NCBI GenBank assembly: GCA_026874595.1
Contig: JAPPUL010000095.1
Span: forward strand, 866,001 to 930,000
Length of the DNA: 64,000 nt
Source: Sipunculus nudus
Taxonomy: Eukaryota > Annelida > Sipuncula > Golfingiida > Sipunculidae
Direction: 5' to 3'
Of this stretch, positions 45,934-53,995 are shown piece after piece. Position 1 is the first letter of the stretch, and each line of letters opens with the position of its first letter. Under the pieces are notes generated by a model. It was not told where the DNA came from and ran no database searches. It worked only from the letters and a program-made list of their open reading frames with translations. The position numbers and the translations under genes are program-made.

Positions 45934-46638
45934 ATGCTGGATAAAGAGACTTATAAAAAGTTAAACAAAGTAAAACTTATAATATTTGATATGGACGGAG
46001 TACTTGTAGATGTTTCAAGGTCCTACATAGAAACGATACTTAAAACGGCAAATCATTTCTGCATAGGTTTTGCAACACTGGCTAAGATAAAGGAATTAAA
46101 AGCACTTGGCGGGTTTAATAACGACTGGGCCTTAACAATAGAACTAATAAAGAGGAGCGGTGTAAGGATAAAAGATGAGGAAGTAATTGAGAAGTTCCAA
46201 AGTATTTATTGGGGAGCTAATGGCAATGGTCTTATCCAGTCTGAAACATGGCTTATAAAAGATTATATACTAAAGAAGCTTTATAATTTATATAAGCTTG
46301 CAATATTCACGGGACGACCAAAACAAGAAGCATTATATACTCTTAAATTAAATAATGCATTTGAGCTTTTTAATCCTATAGTGGCTATGGAAGATGTTGA
46401 GCTTGAAAAGCCATCGCCCGATGGAATATATCGTATACTACGTTTTCATAAAAACATAAAAGAAGATGAAGTTTTATATATAGGCGATACAGTAGATGAT
46501 ATGCAAGCAGCTAAAACAGCTGGTATACATGCAATCGCTATTGCTCCATTTAATACGACACATATTATGAGAGAGCTTGGTTTGGCAATTATAAACGATA
46601 TAAACGCTTTGTACACCATTCTAAATATCGCTAAATAA
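45934..46638 (+). CDS. HAD superfamily hydrolase (subfamily IA)
   Basis: A 234-residue phosphatase-like protein. Motif I is IFDMDGVLVDVS, motif II FTGRPK and motif IV YIGDTVDDMQAA. The segment ALGGFNNDWALTIELI resembles a HAD-IA group that in some lineages is linked to histidine biosynthesis, but no his genes are nearby. Translationally coupled to argH. Its last 25 codons lie within a 224-bp unit repeated four times downstream. Confidence 0.85.
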   Translation: MLDKETYKKLNKVKLIIFDMDGVLVDVSRSYIETILKTANHFCIGFATLAKIKELKALGGFNNDWALTIELIKRSGVRIKDEEVIEKFQSIYWGANGNGLIQSETWLIKDYILKKLYNLYKLAIFTGRPKQEALYTLKLNNAFELFNPIVAMEDVELEKPSPDGIYRILRFHKNIKEDEVLYIGDTVDDMQAAKTAGIHAIAIAPFNTTHIMRELGLAIINDINALYTILNIAK

Positions 46639-47456
46639 GGCTATACTTTTGTAGTTCTTTTTTTAGTATGTCATATGAATTAGACGCTATATTACAAACA
46701 GGTGCTCGCACTTCGTTAGAACAATGACCCATAATAGCCAATGCCTCTTTTACTAGAGCCGGGTTTGTTTCTATAAACAAGGCTCATATTATGAGAGAGC
46801 TTGGTTTGGCAATTATAAACGATATAAACGCTTTGTACACCATTCTAAATATCGCTAAATAAGGCTATACTTTTGTAGTTCTTTTTTTAGTATGTCATAT
46901 GAATTAGACGCTATATTACAAACAGGTGCTCGCACTTCGTTAGAACAATGACCCATAATAGCCAATGCCTCTTTTACTAGAGCCGGGTTTGTTTCTATAA
47001 ACAAGGCTCATATTATGAGAGAGCTTGGTTTGGCAATTATAAACGATATAAACGCTTTGTACACCATTCTAAATATCGCTAAATAAGGCTATACTTTTGT
47101 AGTTCTTTTTTTAGTATGTCATATGAATTAGACGCTATATTACAAACAGGTGCTCGCACTTCGTTAGAACAATGACCCATAATAGCCAATGCCTCTTTTA
47201 CTAGAGCCGGGTTTGTTTCTATAAACAAGGCTCATATTATGAGAGAGCTTGGTTTGGCAATTATAAACGATATAAACGCTTTGTACACCATTCTAAATAT
47301 CGCTAAATAAGGCTATACTTTTGTAGTTCTTTTTTTAGTATGTCATATGAATTAGATGCTATATTACAAACAGGTGCTCGCACTTCGTTAGAACAATGAC
47401 CCATAATAGCCAATGCCTCTTTTACTGGAGCCGGGTTTGTTTCTATAAACAAGGCA
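46561..47456 (+). repeat. tandem array, 4 x 224 bp, between the HAD gene and dapA
   Basis: CATATTATGAGAGAGCTTGG starts at 46561, 46785, 47009 and 47233, exactly 224 bp apart. Each unit contains the 3' end of the HAD gene and the 3' end of the convergent dapA gene. The intact HAD end is in unit 1, the intact dapA end in unit 4. Units 1-3 share TAGACGC and ACTAGAGCC, where unit 4 (true dapA) has TAGATGC and ACTGGAGCC. The fragments give no useful open frame. Confidence 0.95.
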
Positions 47457-48175
47457 TTAATTAAATCTAAATATTTATAATGCAAATCAGATGCTTTTGT
47501 AAAATCATTCTTATTACAATATGATATAAGCTCAGCTACTTCCTTAGGCATTATATTTGAAAGCACAGAGATTACCCCACAACCCCCTATACTGTATAGT
47601 GGTACTGTTAAAATATCGTCTCCTGAGATAAGCAAAAAATCCTTCCCACACTCTTTTCGTATCTCCATCGCTTGCGAAAGCGAGCCCGCTGATTCCTTTA
47701 CTCCTATTATATTTTTATGTTTACTAAGTCGTGCCATTGTCGTTGGCAAAATGTTTACTGCTGTTCGCCCGGGTATGTTATATAGTATTATCGGTATGGA
47801 TATTTTGTCTGCAATGCTTGTAAAATGTCTATATAAGCCTTCTTGTGTCGGCTTATTATAATACGGACTTACCAGTAATACCCCATCTGCTCCCACCTCT
47901 TGTGCATGCTTACTAAACCTAAGTGCCTCTAATGTGTTATTTGATCCCGTGCCCGCAAGTACTTTTACCCGCTTTCTTACTCTCTCCACCGCAAAGCGTA
48001 TTACCTCATTATGTTCCTCATCCGATAAGGTCGGCGACTCACCCGTCGTCCCACACGGCAATATACCATCAACTCCCCCAGCTATTTGCATCTCTATATG
48101 CCTTCCAAAAGCAGTGTAATCTACTTTCCCATCCCTAAACGGTGTTACTATGGCTGTTGTTAATCCTTCAAACAT
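47303..48175 (-). CDS. dapA: 4-hydroxy-tetrahydrodipicolinate synthase
   Basis: A 290-residue TIM-barrel aldolase of lysine/diaminopimelate synthesis. Visible are LPCGTTGESPTLS, LLVSPYYNKPTQEG, YNIPGRTAVN (Tyr), the Schiff-base Lys in IIGVKESAG and GVISVLSNI. C-terminal ETNPAPVKEAL is typical. Its last 50 codons lie in unit 4 of the tandem array. Divergent from the ChaN-like gene. Confidence 0.95.
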   Translation of the reverse strand: MFEGLTTAIVTPFRDGKVDYTAFGRHIEMQIAGGVDGILPCGTTGESPTLSDEEHNEVIRFAVERVRKRVKVLAGTGSNNTLEALRFSKHAQEVGADGVLLVSPYYNKPTQEGLYRHFTSIADKISIPIILYNIPGRTAVNILPTTMARLSKHKNIIGVKESAGSLSQAMEIRKECGKDFLLISGDDILTVPLYSIGGCGVISVLSNIMPKEVAELISYCNKNDFTKASDLHYKYLDLINALFIETNPAPVKEALAIMGHCSNEVRAPVCNIASNSYDILKKELQKYSLI

Positions 48176-48361
48176 TTTCTCCTTCCTAATAAGCTTTTTT
48201 CATTCCCTTATAACAAAATATGCGTCTCTTTGGCTCTTCGTTTTGCTATGTAACTAAATATAGTAATTTTAATTTTTCCTTTTGGAAACTTTATTCTTTA
48301 TTTTTATTTATATATGTTTGTCTTTTAAGTATTAATTTGTTTTGTGAGGTTTGGACTTATT

Positions 48362-49285
48362 ATGTTTACTAAAAAAAATACCCCTCTTATCCTTCTTACC
48401 TTTATCATTACCACTGCTTTGTCTTTTTCATGCTCTAAGAATTATAAGTATTCCTTAAACGATGCTCCATTCCATATCCTCGATTTTAACAAGAAGCACT
48501 TGATCTCTTATGAAAAGTTTATCAATAAACTTGCACAATACCAAATTGTCTTTATCGGGGAACTGCATAATAAACAGTTTATTCATGATATGGAGCTTAG
48601 CATTATAAAAGATATATATAAGAACAAAATAGATTCAAACAAAAAAATTATTATCTCTATGGAAATGTTTGACCAAGATGTTCAAAAACACATAAATCTC
48701 TTCTTGAATAATAAATCTGATACCAAAACTTTTATCAAAAATACAAAAGCTTGGTCGAACTATTTAAAGGCTTATCACCCCATTATCTTGTTCGCTAAAA
48801 AATACAAGATAAAAATATTAGCTATGAATACTCCGAGAGACATTCGTAGACAAGTTGTTAAACAGGGTACTAAGAGTTTTAACTTAATTGACAAAAACTT
48901 TAAACCAACTTTTGACATTTGGAATGACCTTGTTTATGAAAAGTATTTTTTTGACTCGTTCCCAGCCCAGGCCCATCTAGCTAATACTTATAATCGCTTT
49001 CTTAAAAACTTCTTTTATGCTTCCATTCTTAAAGACTTTAACATGGCTAGTGCTATCGTTAACTCGATAAAGGATACAAATTATACATTGATTTCTATCA
49101 ACGGAAAGTTTCATTCAGACTATTCTATTGCTATCCCTAACCTAATTAGAAAGATTGCTGACGCTAATTCTATACCTACTTCTATTGCTTGTGTTTCTTT
49201 TGTCACTACAAAAAAATATTCAAACTTTTATAATAATTACTCCGTCAATGCTAAAATTGCCGACTTCATCTTATTCAATAACTAA
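48362..49285 (+). CDS. ChaN family lipoprotein (haem-binding/uptake type)
   Basis: About 307 residues from the ATG at 48362. Signal sequence ILLTFIITTALSFSCSKN ends in a lipobox Cys. The YQIVFIGELHNKQFIHDMEL motif and LAMNTPRDIRRQVVKQG match the ChaN/Tiki-like family (PF04187), some members of which bind haem. Neighbours do not help. Wobble positions are pyrimidine-rich, opposite to + genes of the first block. A GTG at 48344 is an alternative start. Confidence 0.8.
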   Translation: MFTKKNTPLILLTFIITTALSFSCSKNYKYSLNDAPFHILDFNKKHLISYEKFINKLAQYQIVFIGELHNKQFIHDMELSIIKDIYKNKIDSNKKIIISMEMFDQDVQKHINLFLNNKSDTKTFIKNTKAWSNYLKAYHPIILFAKKYKIKILAMNTPRDIRRQVVKQGTKSFNLIDKNFKPTFDIWNDLVYEKYFFDSFPAQAHLANTYNRFLKNFFYASILKDFNMASAIVNSIKDTNYTLISINGKFHSDYSIAIPNLIRKIADANSIPTSIACVSFVTTKKYSNFYNNYSVNAKIADFILFNN

Positions 49286-49483
49286 ACCCTTTTCTATTCT
49301 TGTTTTTAAGCCATTCACTTTTTTCAACAATGTGTGGCTTTTTTTATACACTTGCTCTTTTATAAACAAAATAATACGCCATCCATACATATATTAAATT
49401 ATATGTTTTCCCCTAACTCCCTTTATTCACGCCATTTATAATCTCATATTTTAAAAATGTTTTTACCGCTCTTCTTGTCTTGT

Positions 49484-49499
49484 TGGCACGCTTTTTGAT
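49484..49499 (+). promoter_or_regulatory. candidate -24/-12 (sigma-54-type) promoter
   Basis: TTGGCACGCTTTTTGAT matches the sigma-54 consensus TTGGCACG-N4-TTGCA except for A instead of C at the -12 dinucleotide. GG (49485-49486) and GA (49497-49498) are separated by exactly 10 bases. It predicts a start near 49510, about 33 bases before the sigma factor ATG. The mismatch at a highly conserved base keeps confidence low. Confidence 0.4.
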
Positions 49500-49542
49500 G
49501 TATATATGCAGAAACTATAATAAATAGAAAGAAGGATTAATT

Positions 49543-50418
49543 ATGATAAGTTCACAAACTAATTGCAAATATTCTAACGAGAACGTTAATAAAAACGAAG
49601 AGTCTGAATCTTCTTTCTCGCATTATTTAAAAGATATTTCCAATTATACTTTATTGTCTTTTGACGAGGAGAAGGACCTTTCAAAGAAAATTAAAAACGG
49701 GGATATGGACGCACTTGAAAAACTTATCAACAGTAATTTACGACTAGTTATTAAATTTGCTAGCTCTTTTGCTAGAACAGGCTATAACCTTGATGACCTC
49801 ATACAGGAAGGGAATATTGGTCTTATGCGTGCTGCTCAAAAATATGATCATAACAAAAATGTTCGCTTTGCTACTTATGCCAGCCAGTGGATTAAACAGA
49901 CTATAATCCGTTCCTTGCAAAAAGATACTCCCGTTAAATTACCTTACAGAAAAGAATATATAATTAAAAAACTAAACAATACTTCTCGGCAGTTCATGGA
50001 AGAACATCAACGTGAGCCGGAACTTCAGGAAATCGCTAATAAGATAGATGTCTCTGTTTTGATCTTAAGGCAAGCTCAGAAATATAAAATATCTGTTGTC
50101 CCTCTTAATTATAAGACGGCTAATGGCACTGACTTCGATATCGAAAACATTACCCCAAGTGCTGTCGATAACCCGTTAGATTCATTGCTCAAAAAAGATC
50201 TTACTTCTGAGATGAATAAGGCTTTAAATACTTTAAGTCCTAAAGAAAAAACAATTATTCAATACCGATTCGGCCTGGGCAAACAACAAAAACAAACTCT
50301 TAAAACTATCGGAGACAAATTTGGAATCTCGCAAGAGAGCGTTAGGCAGATCGTCTCGATTAGCCTTAAAAAACTTAAGGCTAATTATGTTTATCTTGAA
50401 GAATATATTACAGGATAA
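49543..50418 (+). CDS. RNA polymerase sigma-70 family factor (group 2/RpoS-like)
   Basis: A 291-residue factor with regions 1.2 (SFSHYLKDISNYTLLS), 2 (LRLVIKFASSFARTGYNLDDLIQEGNIGLMRAA, FATYASQWIKQTI), 3 and 4 (LSPKEKTIIQYRFGLG, QTLKTIGDKFGISQESVRQI). There is no long N-terminal region 1.1, so it is closer to RpoS/RpoH-sized factors than to primary RpoD. AAGGA precedes the ATG. A terminator follows the stop. It may be controlled by the -24/-12-like element upstream. Confidence 0.88.
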   Translation: MISSQTNCKYSNENVNKNEESESSFSHYLKDISNYTLLSFDEEKDLSKKIKNGDMDALEKLINSNLRLVIKFASSFARTGYNLDDLIQEGNIGLMRAAQKYDHNKNVRFATYASQWIKQTIIRSLQKDTPVKLPYRKEYIIKKLNNTSRQFMEEHQREPELQEIANKIDVSVLILRQAQKYKISVVPLNYKTANGTDFDIENITPSAVDNPLDSLLKKDLTSEMNKALNTLSPKEKTIIQYRFGLGKQQKQTLKTIGDKFGISQESVRQIVSISLKKLKANYVYLEEYITG

Positions 50419-50450
50419 AACACCATTATCTTACTTTCTATCCTCTAAAT

Positions 50451-50489
50451 AAGACAAAGAATGTTATGATGCATTCTTTGTCTTTTCTT
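50451..50489 (+). terminator. rho-independent terminator after the sigma factor gene
   Basis: A 13-bp perfect stem AAGACAAAGAATG / CATTCTTTGTCTT (50451-50463 and 50472-50484), 8-base loop, followed by TTCTTT. It lies between the convergent sigma and acpP genes and may serve both. Confidence 0.8.
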
Positions 50490-50500
50490 TATTCTATGCC

Positions 50501-50743
50501 TTATTCTGCCTTTGCGTATTGTTCTATATATTTAAGAACGTCTTTTACCGTTATTATCTTTTCTACTTCTTCATCCGGAATCTCTATATCAAATTCATCT
50601 TCAAGTGACATTATTAGTTCTACTATATCTAGTGAATCACATCCTAAATCATCTATGAAGGACGCATCCTCAACTATCTCACCCGCCTCCACATTAAGCT
50701 TGTCTAATATTATTTCCTTTAATTTTTCAAAATGTTTAGACAT
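50501..50743 (-). CDS. acpP: acyl carrier protein
   Basis: An 80-residue acidic carrier of fatty acid synthesis. The phosphopantetheine site is the Ser in [14 protein letters not shown], with the family pattern around it. Normal length. GGAGGAATAATT precedes the ATG. It is detached from the fabDGF operon of this window, where acpP usually sits. Confidence 0.96.
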   Translation of the reverse strand: MSKHFEKLKEIILDKLNVEAGEIVEDASFIDDLGCDSLDIVELIMSLEDEFDIEIPDEEVEKIITVKDVLKYIEQYAKAE

Positions 50744-50951
50744 TAATTATTCCTCCAGCCTTGGCTTTTAACATTCATATCGCCCAAGACGTATACCTGT
50801 TCAATGACTAGTAATATATATACTCTTAACCTTTATGTCAACTTTTATTTCGGTTCTTATAAAAATATAACAACTATATTACTAACAGCTTAGTATAACT
50901 TATCTTAACTTTATTTTATTTTTCTTTACCTTTTTTATTATTATCTAACTT

Positions 50952-51605
50952 ATGTTAAAAGCGTTGAAACTTTATCTTAAAAATACTACTAAGCTTTATA
51001 AAAAGTTAAGCTTTGCTATTCGTTTGTTTGCTTATTTAATGTTTTTTGTTCTTACTACAGCTTCTTGTTCTAAGAAAACTTCTAATAACAATAATGCTCA
51101 TTTAACATTTTATGAGTTTGGGGGCAATTTTACTCTTACTTCTCACAATAATTCTTCTTTCTCTCTTGATATGCTTAAAGGTAAAATTGTTTTGCTCTTT
51201 TTTGGCTACACTTATTGTCCTGACGCTTGTCCTATCACATTAAATAAACTGCGTAAAGCCTTTGCGCTCCTTGATGCACAGACTAAAAACTCTATCCAAA
51301 TATTATTTGTTAGCGTCGACCCTGAGCGTGACTCTCCTTCATCTATTAAAAAATATATTGAAAGCTTTAAGATGAATGCTCTTGGCCTTACTGGCTCTCT
51401 TTATGATATTAAGAAAGTTACTAAGCTTTATAAGGCTACTTTTAGAAAGAATTTTGACCACTCACCTAAAAAAGGACTCGATTATTATACTATTGACCAT
51501 ACTACTTTTATTTACATGATTGACCAGGATTCTAAGCTTAGGTACCTTTTTAATCACGACTCTAAACCCCAATTTATAGCAAATACTATCAAGCTCCTTT
51601 TATAA
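50952..51605 (+). CDS. SCO1/SenC family lipoprotein
   Basis: A 217-residue protein with a signal/lipobox (LMFFVLTTASCSKK) and a thioredoxin-like fold. The copper site is GYTYCPDACPITL (CxxxC) with the later His in DHTTFIYMID. SCO proteins deliver copper to cytochrome oxidase or handle thiol redox at the membrane, which suggests aerobic or microaerobic respiration, but no oxidase gene is in the window. An isolated + gene with T-rich wobble. Confidence 0.88.
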   Translation: MLKALKLYLKNTTKLYKKLSFAIRLFAYLMFFVLTTASCSKKTSNNNNAHLTFYEFGGNFTLTSHNNSSFSLDMLKGKIVLLFFGYTYCPDACPITLNKLRKAFALLDAQTKNSIQILFVSVDPERDSPSSIKKYIESFKMNALGLTGSLYDIKKVTKLYKATFRKNFDHSPKKGLDYYTIDHTTFIYMIDQDSKLRYLFNHDSKPQFIANTIKLLL

Positions 51606-51636
51606 ACATTTATTTATAAACAGCTATACTTACCGC

Positions 51637-52041
51637 CTAATCGTATATCTTACACTCAGGTAGCAGCTTCTTTAACTCATTCACTCCTTGCTCTGTCGTC
51701 TCCGTGCCTTTTATATCAAGTTCTTTTAAATTCCTCATCTCTTGTATATAACCAAGCCCTTTATCTGTTACCTTTGTATCTCTTATATATAATGTGTTTA
51801 GATTCTTTAAATCCTTTATCCCCAAAAGCCCTTCGTCTGTTATCTTTGTCCCGCTGAGACTCAATATCTGCAGCTCCTTTAACCACCTTATATGTCTTGC
51901 TCCTGCATCATCTACTTGCTCATTATCCAAGTTTAGTAGCTGTAGCTTCTTTAATCCCTCGTAATTCAAATTGTAGCCTATACTCTTAAGCCATATATGT
52001 GTATCTACTAACCCCCTGTCTTTTGCACTGTATTCCGGCAT
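51637..52041 (-). CDS. leucine-rich repeat protein, short
   Basis: A 134-residue protein made of about four LRR units (LQLLNLDNEQVDDAGARHI, LQILSLSGTKITDEGLLGI, LNTLYIRDTKVTDKGLGYI, LKELDIKGTETTEQGVNEL) followed by a short cap, LLPECKIYD. It has no signal peptide and no partner domain. This kind of repeat mediates protein contacts. It is short for a stable LRR solenoid and may be a remnant of a longer protein. Confidence 0.7.
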   Translation of the reverse strand: MPEYSAKDRGLVDTHIWLKSIGYNLNYEGLKKLQLLNLDNEQVDDAGARHIRWLKELQILSLSGTKITDEGLLGIKDLKNLNTLYIRDTKVTDKGLGYIQEMRNLKELDIKGTETTEQGVNELKKLLPECKIYD

Positions 52042-52127
52042 CTACCCTCCTATTAGCTTTCTTTTACCCATATAGCTCCCCATTCATTCCACACCTTATA
52101 AAACTCCACATCTTAATACCTCCCCCG

Positions 52128-52589
52128 CTAAACACGCTTTAATACTATCGGCGCTACTGCCTCGTTTATCTCTTCGAAACTTATTGTAGACAGCTTTAAT
52201 ACCTCAACTCGCACTAACACTAATCTAGTATCTCGTTCCTTTATACTGCTTTGTATCAATGGCGACTTCTCCCCAAAAACATCCTCCGCTACCCCTATAT
52301 CTTCACTATCATAGCTCATTAGCTCCCCGCGCCCTTCTATACATATTTGTCTTATATCTTCTAAATCTTCTTCTTCTTTGTATATTAAAACTCCTACAGA
52401 CACTCCGCCTTGCGTTAAAGGCAGAAACACACTCCTGTCATTGCGACTTGCCAGGTAGATAATACCATCTATTGTATGCCCGTATACCATAAGCTGACTC
52501 GTTACTCTCCCCTCTTCTGTCACATATGACAATACCCCAAAATAGGCCCGCGATAAGTACGTATTTATCTCTTCTTTGCTATAGATCAT
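52128..52589 (-). CDS. pyridoxamine 5'-phosphate oxidase-like FMN-binding protein
   Basis: A 153-residue protein of the split-barrel FMN-binding fold. The opening EEINTYLSRAYFGVLSYVTEEGRVTSQLMVYGHTIDGIIYLAS is typical of pyridoxamine oxidase-like and general-stress FMN/F420 proteins. LVRVEVLKLSTISFEE near the end completes the barrel. Substrate unknown. Confidence 0.75.
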   Translation of the reverse strand: MIYSKEEINTYLSRAYFGVLSYVTEEGRVTSQLMVYGHTIDGIIYLASRNDRSVFLPLTQGGVSVGVLIYKEEEDLEDIRQICIEGRGELMSYDSEDIGVAEDVFGEKSPLIQSSIKERDTRLVLVRVEVLKLSTISFEEINEAVAPIVLKRV

Positions 52590-52644
52590 ATCCTTTACCT
52601 CGATTCTGTTAGATTTCCTAGCTTCCCTTTAATAATATAATCAC

Positions 52645-53016
52645 CTATTTAACTGCCTTCGCATGCTCTACTACTACTTTAAACCCTTCAGGATCTTCAT
52701 ATGCCAAATTAGATAATACCTTACGGTTAAGTCTTATATCTGCTTTCTTTAAGCCATTTATAAATTCACTATACTTAAGTTTAGTCCCTTCCATCCCTTC
52801 CATCCCTTCCATTGCTGCATTTATTCGCATTATCCAAAGCCTTCTGAAATCTCGTTTCTTACGTCGCCTGTCCCTATAGGCATAGGATAACGCTCGCATT
52901 ATGGCATCTTTTGCACTGTGGTATAACTTGCTACGACGCCCTCTATACCCTTTTGCCTGCTTTAATACCTTCTTTACTCTTTTATGATGTGATGGCCCGT
53001 TCTTTACTCTTGACAT
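52645..53016 (-). CDS. rplT: ribosomal protein L20 with MEG repeat insert
   Basis: A 123-residue L20, assembly protein of the 50S subunit. [38 protein letters not shown] and [14 protein letters not shown] are canonical. Between RINAA and LKYSEF the usual ~4-residue link is replaced by [11 protein letters not shown], encoded by three exact 9-bp repeats (52790-52820), lengthening a highly conserved protein by about six residues. Operon thrS-infC-rpmI-rplT. Confidence 0.95.
   Translation of the reverse strand: MSRVKNGPSHHKRVKKVLKQAKGYRGRRSKLYHSAKDAIMRALSYAYRDRRRKKRDFRRLWIMRINAAMEGMEGMEGTKLKYSEFINGLKKADIRLNRKVLSNLAYEDPEGFKVVVEHAKAVK
52790..52820 (-). repeat. 9-bp x 3 repeat inside rplT
   Basis: Three copies of ATGGAAGGG on the coding strand, adding MEGMEGMEG after a conserved Ala-Ala in L20. 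Confidence 0.9.
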
Positions 53017-53072
53017 CCCTTTTTACACCTTCCTATCTTTTTATTACTACTATATTTTTTTAATTAACAGCT

Positions 53073-53270
53073 TTAGCTATAGGGCAGCATCTTTAATACT
53101 CGTTTGTCATCTGCTCCTTTTAATACTCCCTTCCGTCTGTAATTTCTCTTCCTATCTGAACTCTTTTTTGTTAGTATATGACTTGCGTAGGCTTTGTTGC
53201 GTTTCACTTTCCCTTGCCGTGTTACCATGAATCTCTTTTGGACCGACTTCTTTGTCCTTATCTTTGGCAT
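53073..53270 (-). CDS. rpmI: ribosomal protein L35
   Basis: A 65-residue basic protein: [37 protein letters not shown], matching L35 with a slightly atypical first helix. Located between infC and rplT, the standard order. Confidence 0.95.
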   Translation of the reverse strand: MPKIRTKKSVQKRFMVTRQGKVKRNKAYASHILTKKSSDRKRNYRRKGVLKGADDKRVLKMLPYS

Positions 53271-53329
53271 TATTTTGCCTCCTTACTCCTTTTCCATACT
53301 TAGTTTACTTTAATCTATTGACTTTACTA

Positions 53330-53863
53330 TTACCTTTGCTCTTTGCTTGTGTTTGTCTTTGTTGGGACTACTATCATTATCATTTGACGACCTTCAAGCT
53401 GAGGATTCCTCTCTACTGCTATATCTCCGCCAAGATCTAATCGCATCCGCTCCAATACCTCCTCTCCTAAATGCATATGCACCATCTCTCTCCCTCTAAA
53501 TTGCATCGATATCTTTATCTTATCTCCTTTCTCAAGAAAATTTCTTACATGCTTTAATTTAAATTGATAGTCATGTTCGTCTATCTTTGGCCTTAGCTTT
53601 ATCTCTTTTACATGTACCTTTGCTTGCTTTTTTCTTGCATCCCGCGTTCGTTTCTTTTGTTCGAATTTATATTTCCCATAGTCCATTAACTTGCATACCG
53701 GCGGACTTGCCGTTGGTGATATCTCAACTAAGTCAAGTTCTTTATCCTCTCGAAGCTTTAGTGCCGCCTCTATCCCCAAAACCCCAAGCTGCTTCCCTTC
53801 TTCATCTAATAAACGTACCTCGCCTACTCGTATCTGCTTGTTTATTCGTAATCTCTTTTCTAT
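53330..53863 (-). CDS. infC: translation initiation factor IF-3, predicted AUA start
   Basis: A 177-residue IF-3. The conserved N-terminus INKQIRVGEVRLLDEEGKQLGV is encoded upstream of the first TTG (53779), and no ATG, GTG or TTG lies between an in-frame TAA and that region. The codon ATA at 53863-53861 sits 9 bases after a GAGG and would give IEKRLRINKQIRVGEV. IF-3 genes of many bacteria use rare AUU/AUC-type starts for autoregulation, so an AUA start is plausible. Both IF-3 domains are complete: LRPKIDEHDYQFKLKHVRNFLEKGDKIK is the C-domain core. Confidence 0.9.
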   Translation of the reverse strand: MEKRLRINKQIRVGEVRLLDEEGKQLGVLGIEAALKLREDKELDLVEISPTASPPVCKLMDYGKYKFEQKKRTRDARKKQAKVHVKEIKLRPKIDEHDYQFKLKHVRNFLEKGDKIKISMQFRGREMVHMHLGEEVLERMRLDLGGDIAVERNPQLEGRQMIMIVVPTKTNTSKEQR

Positions 53864-53995
53864 AGCTTTTTACCTCGCTTTTTGCCTTCTTTTACCCTTC
53901 TTCTGTCCTTCTTCTGTCCTTCTTCTGTCCTTCTCTTTCTAACTCTCTTTTTAATAAACTTTTATTATTCATTAAAAAGCTCGTTTATAACTTAC
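53864..53995 (-). other. thrS-infC spacer with CTTCTTCTGTC repeats
   Basis: A 132-bp spacer containing about three and a half copies of an 11-bp unit (CCTTCTTCTGT on +) and the GAGG ribosome site of infC. Nothing else is visible. Confidence 0.6.

Noticed and set aside
46639-47302. Small coding genes in the HAD/dapA array
   Set aside because: The repeated fragments lack start codons with ribosome sites and only repeat gene tails.
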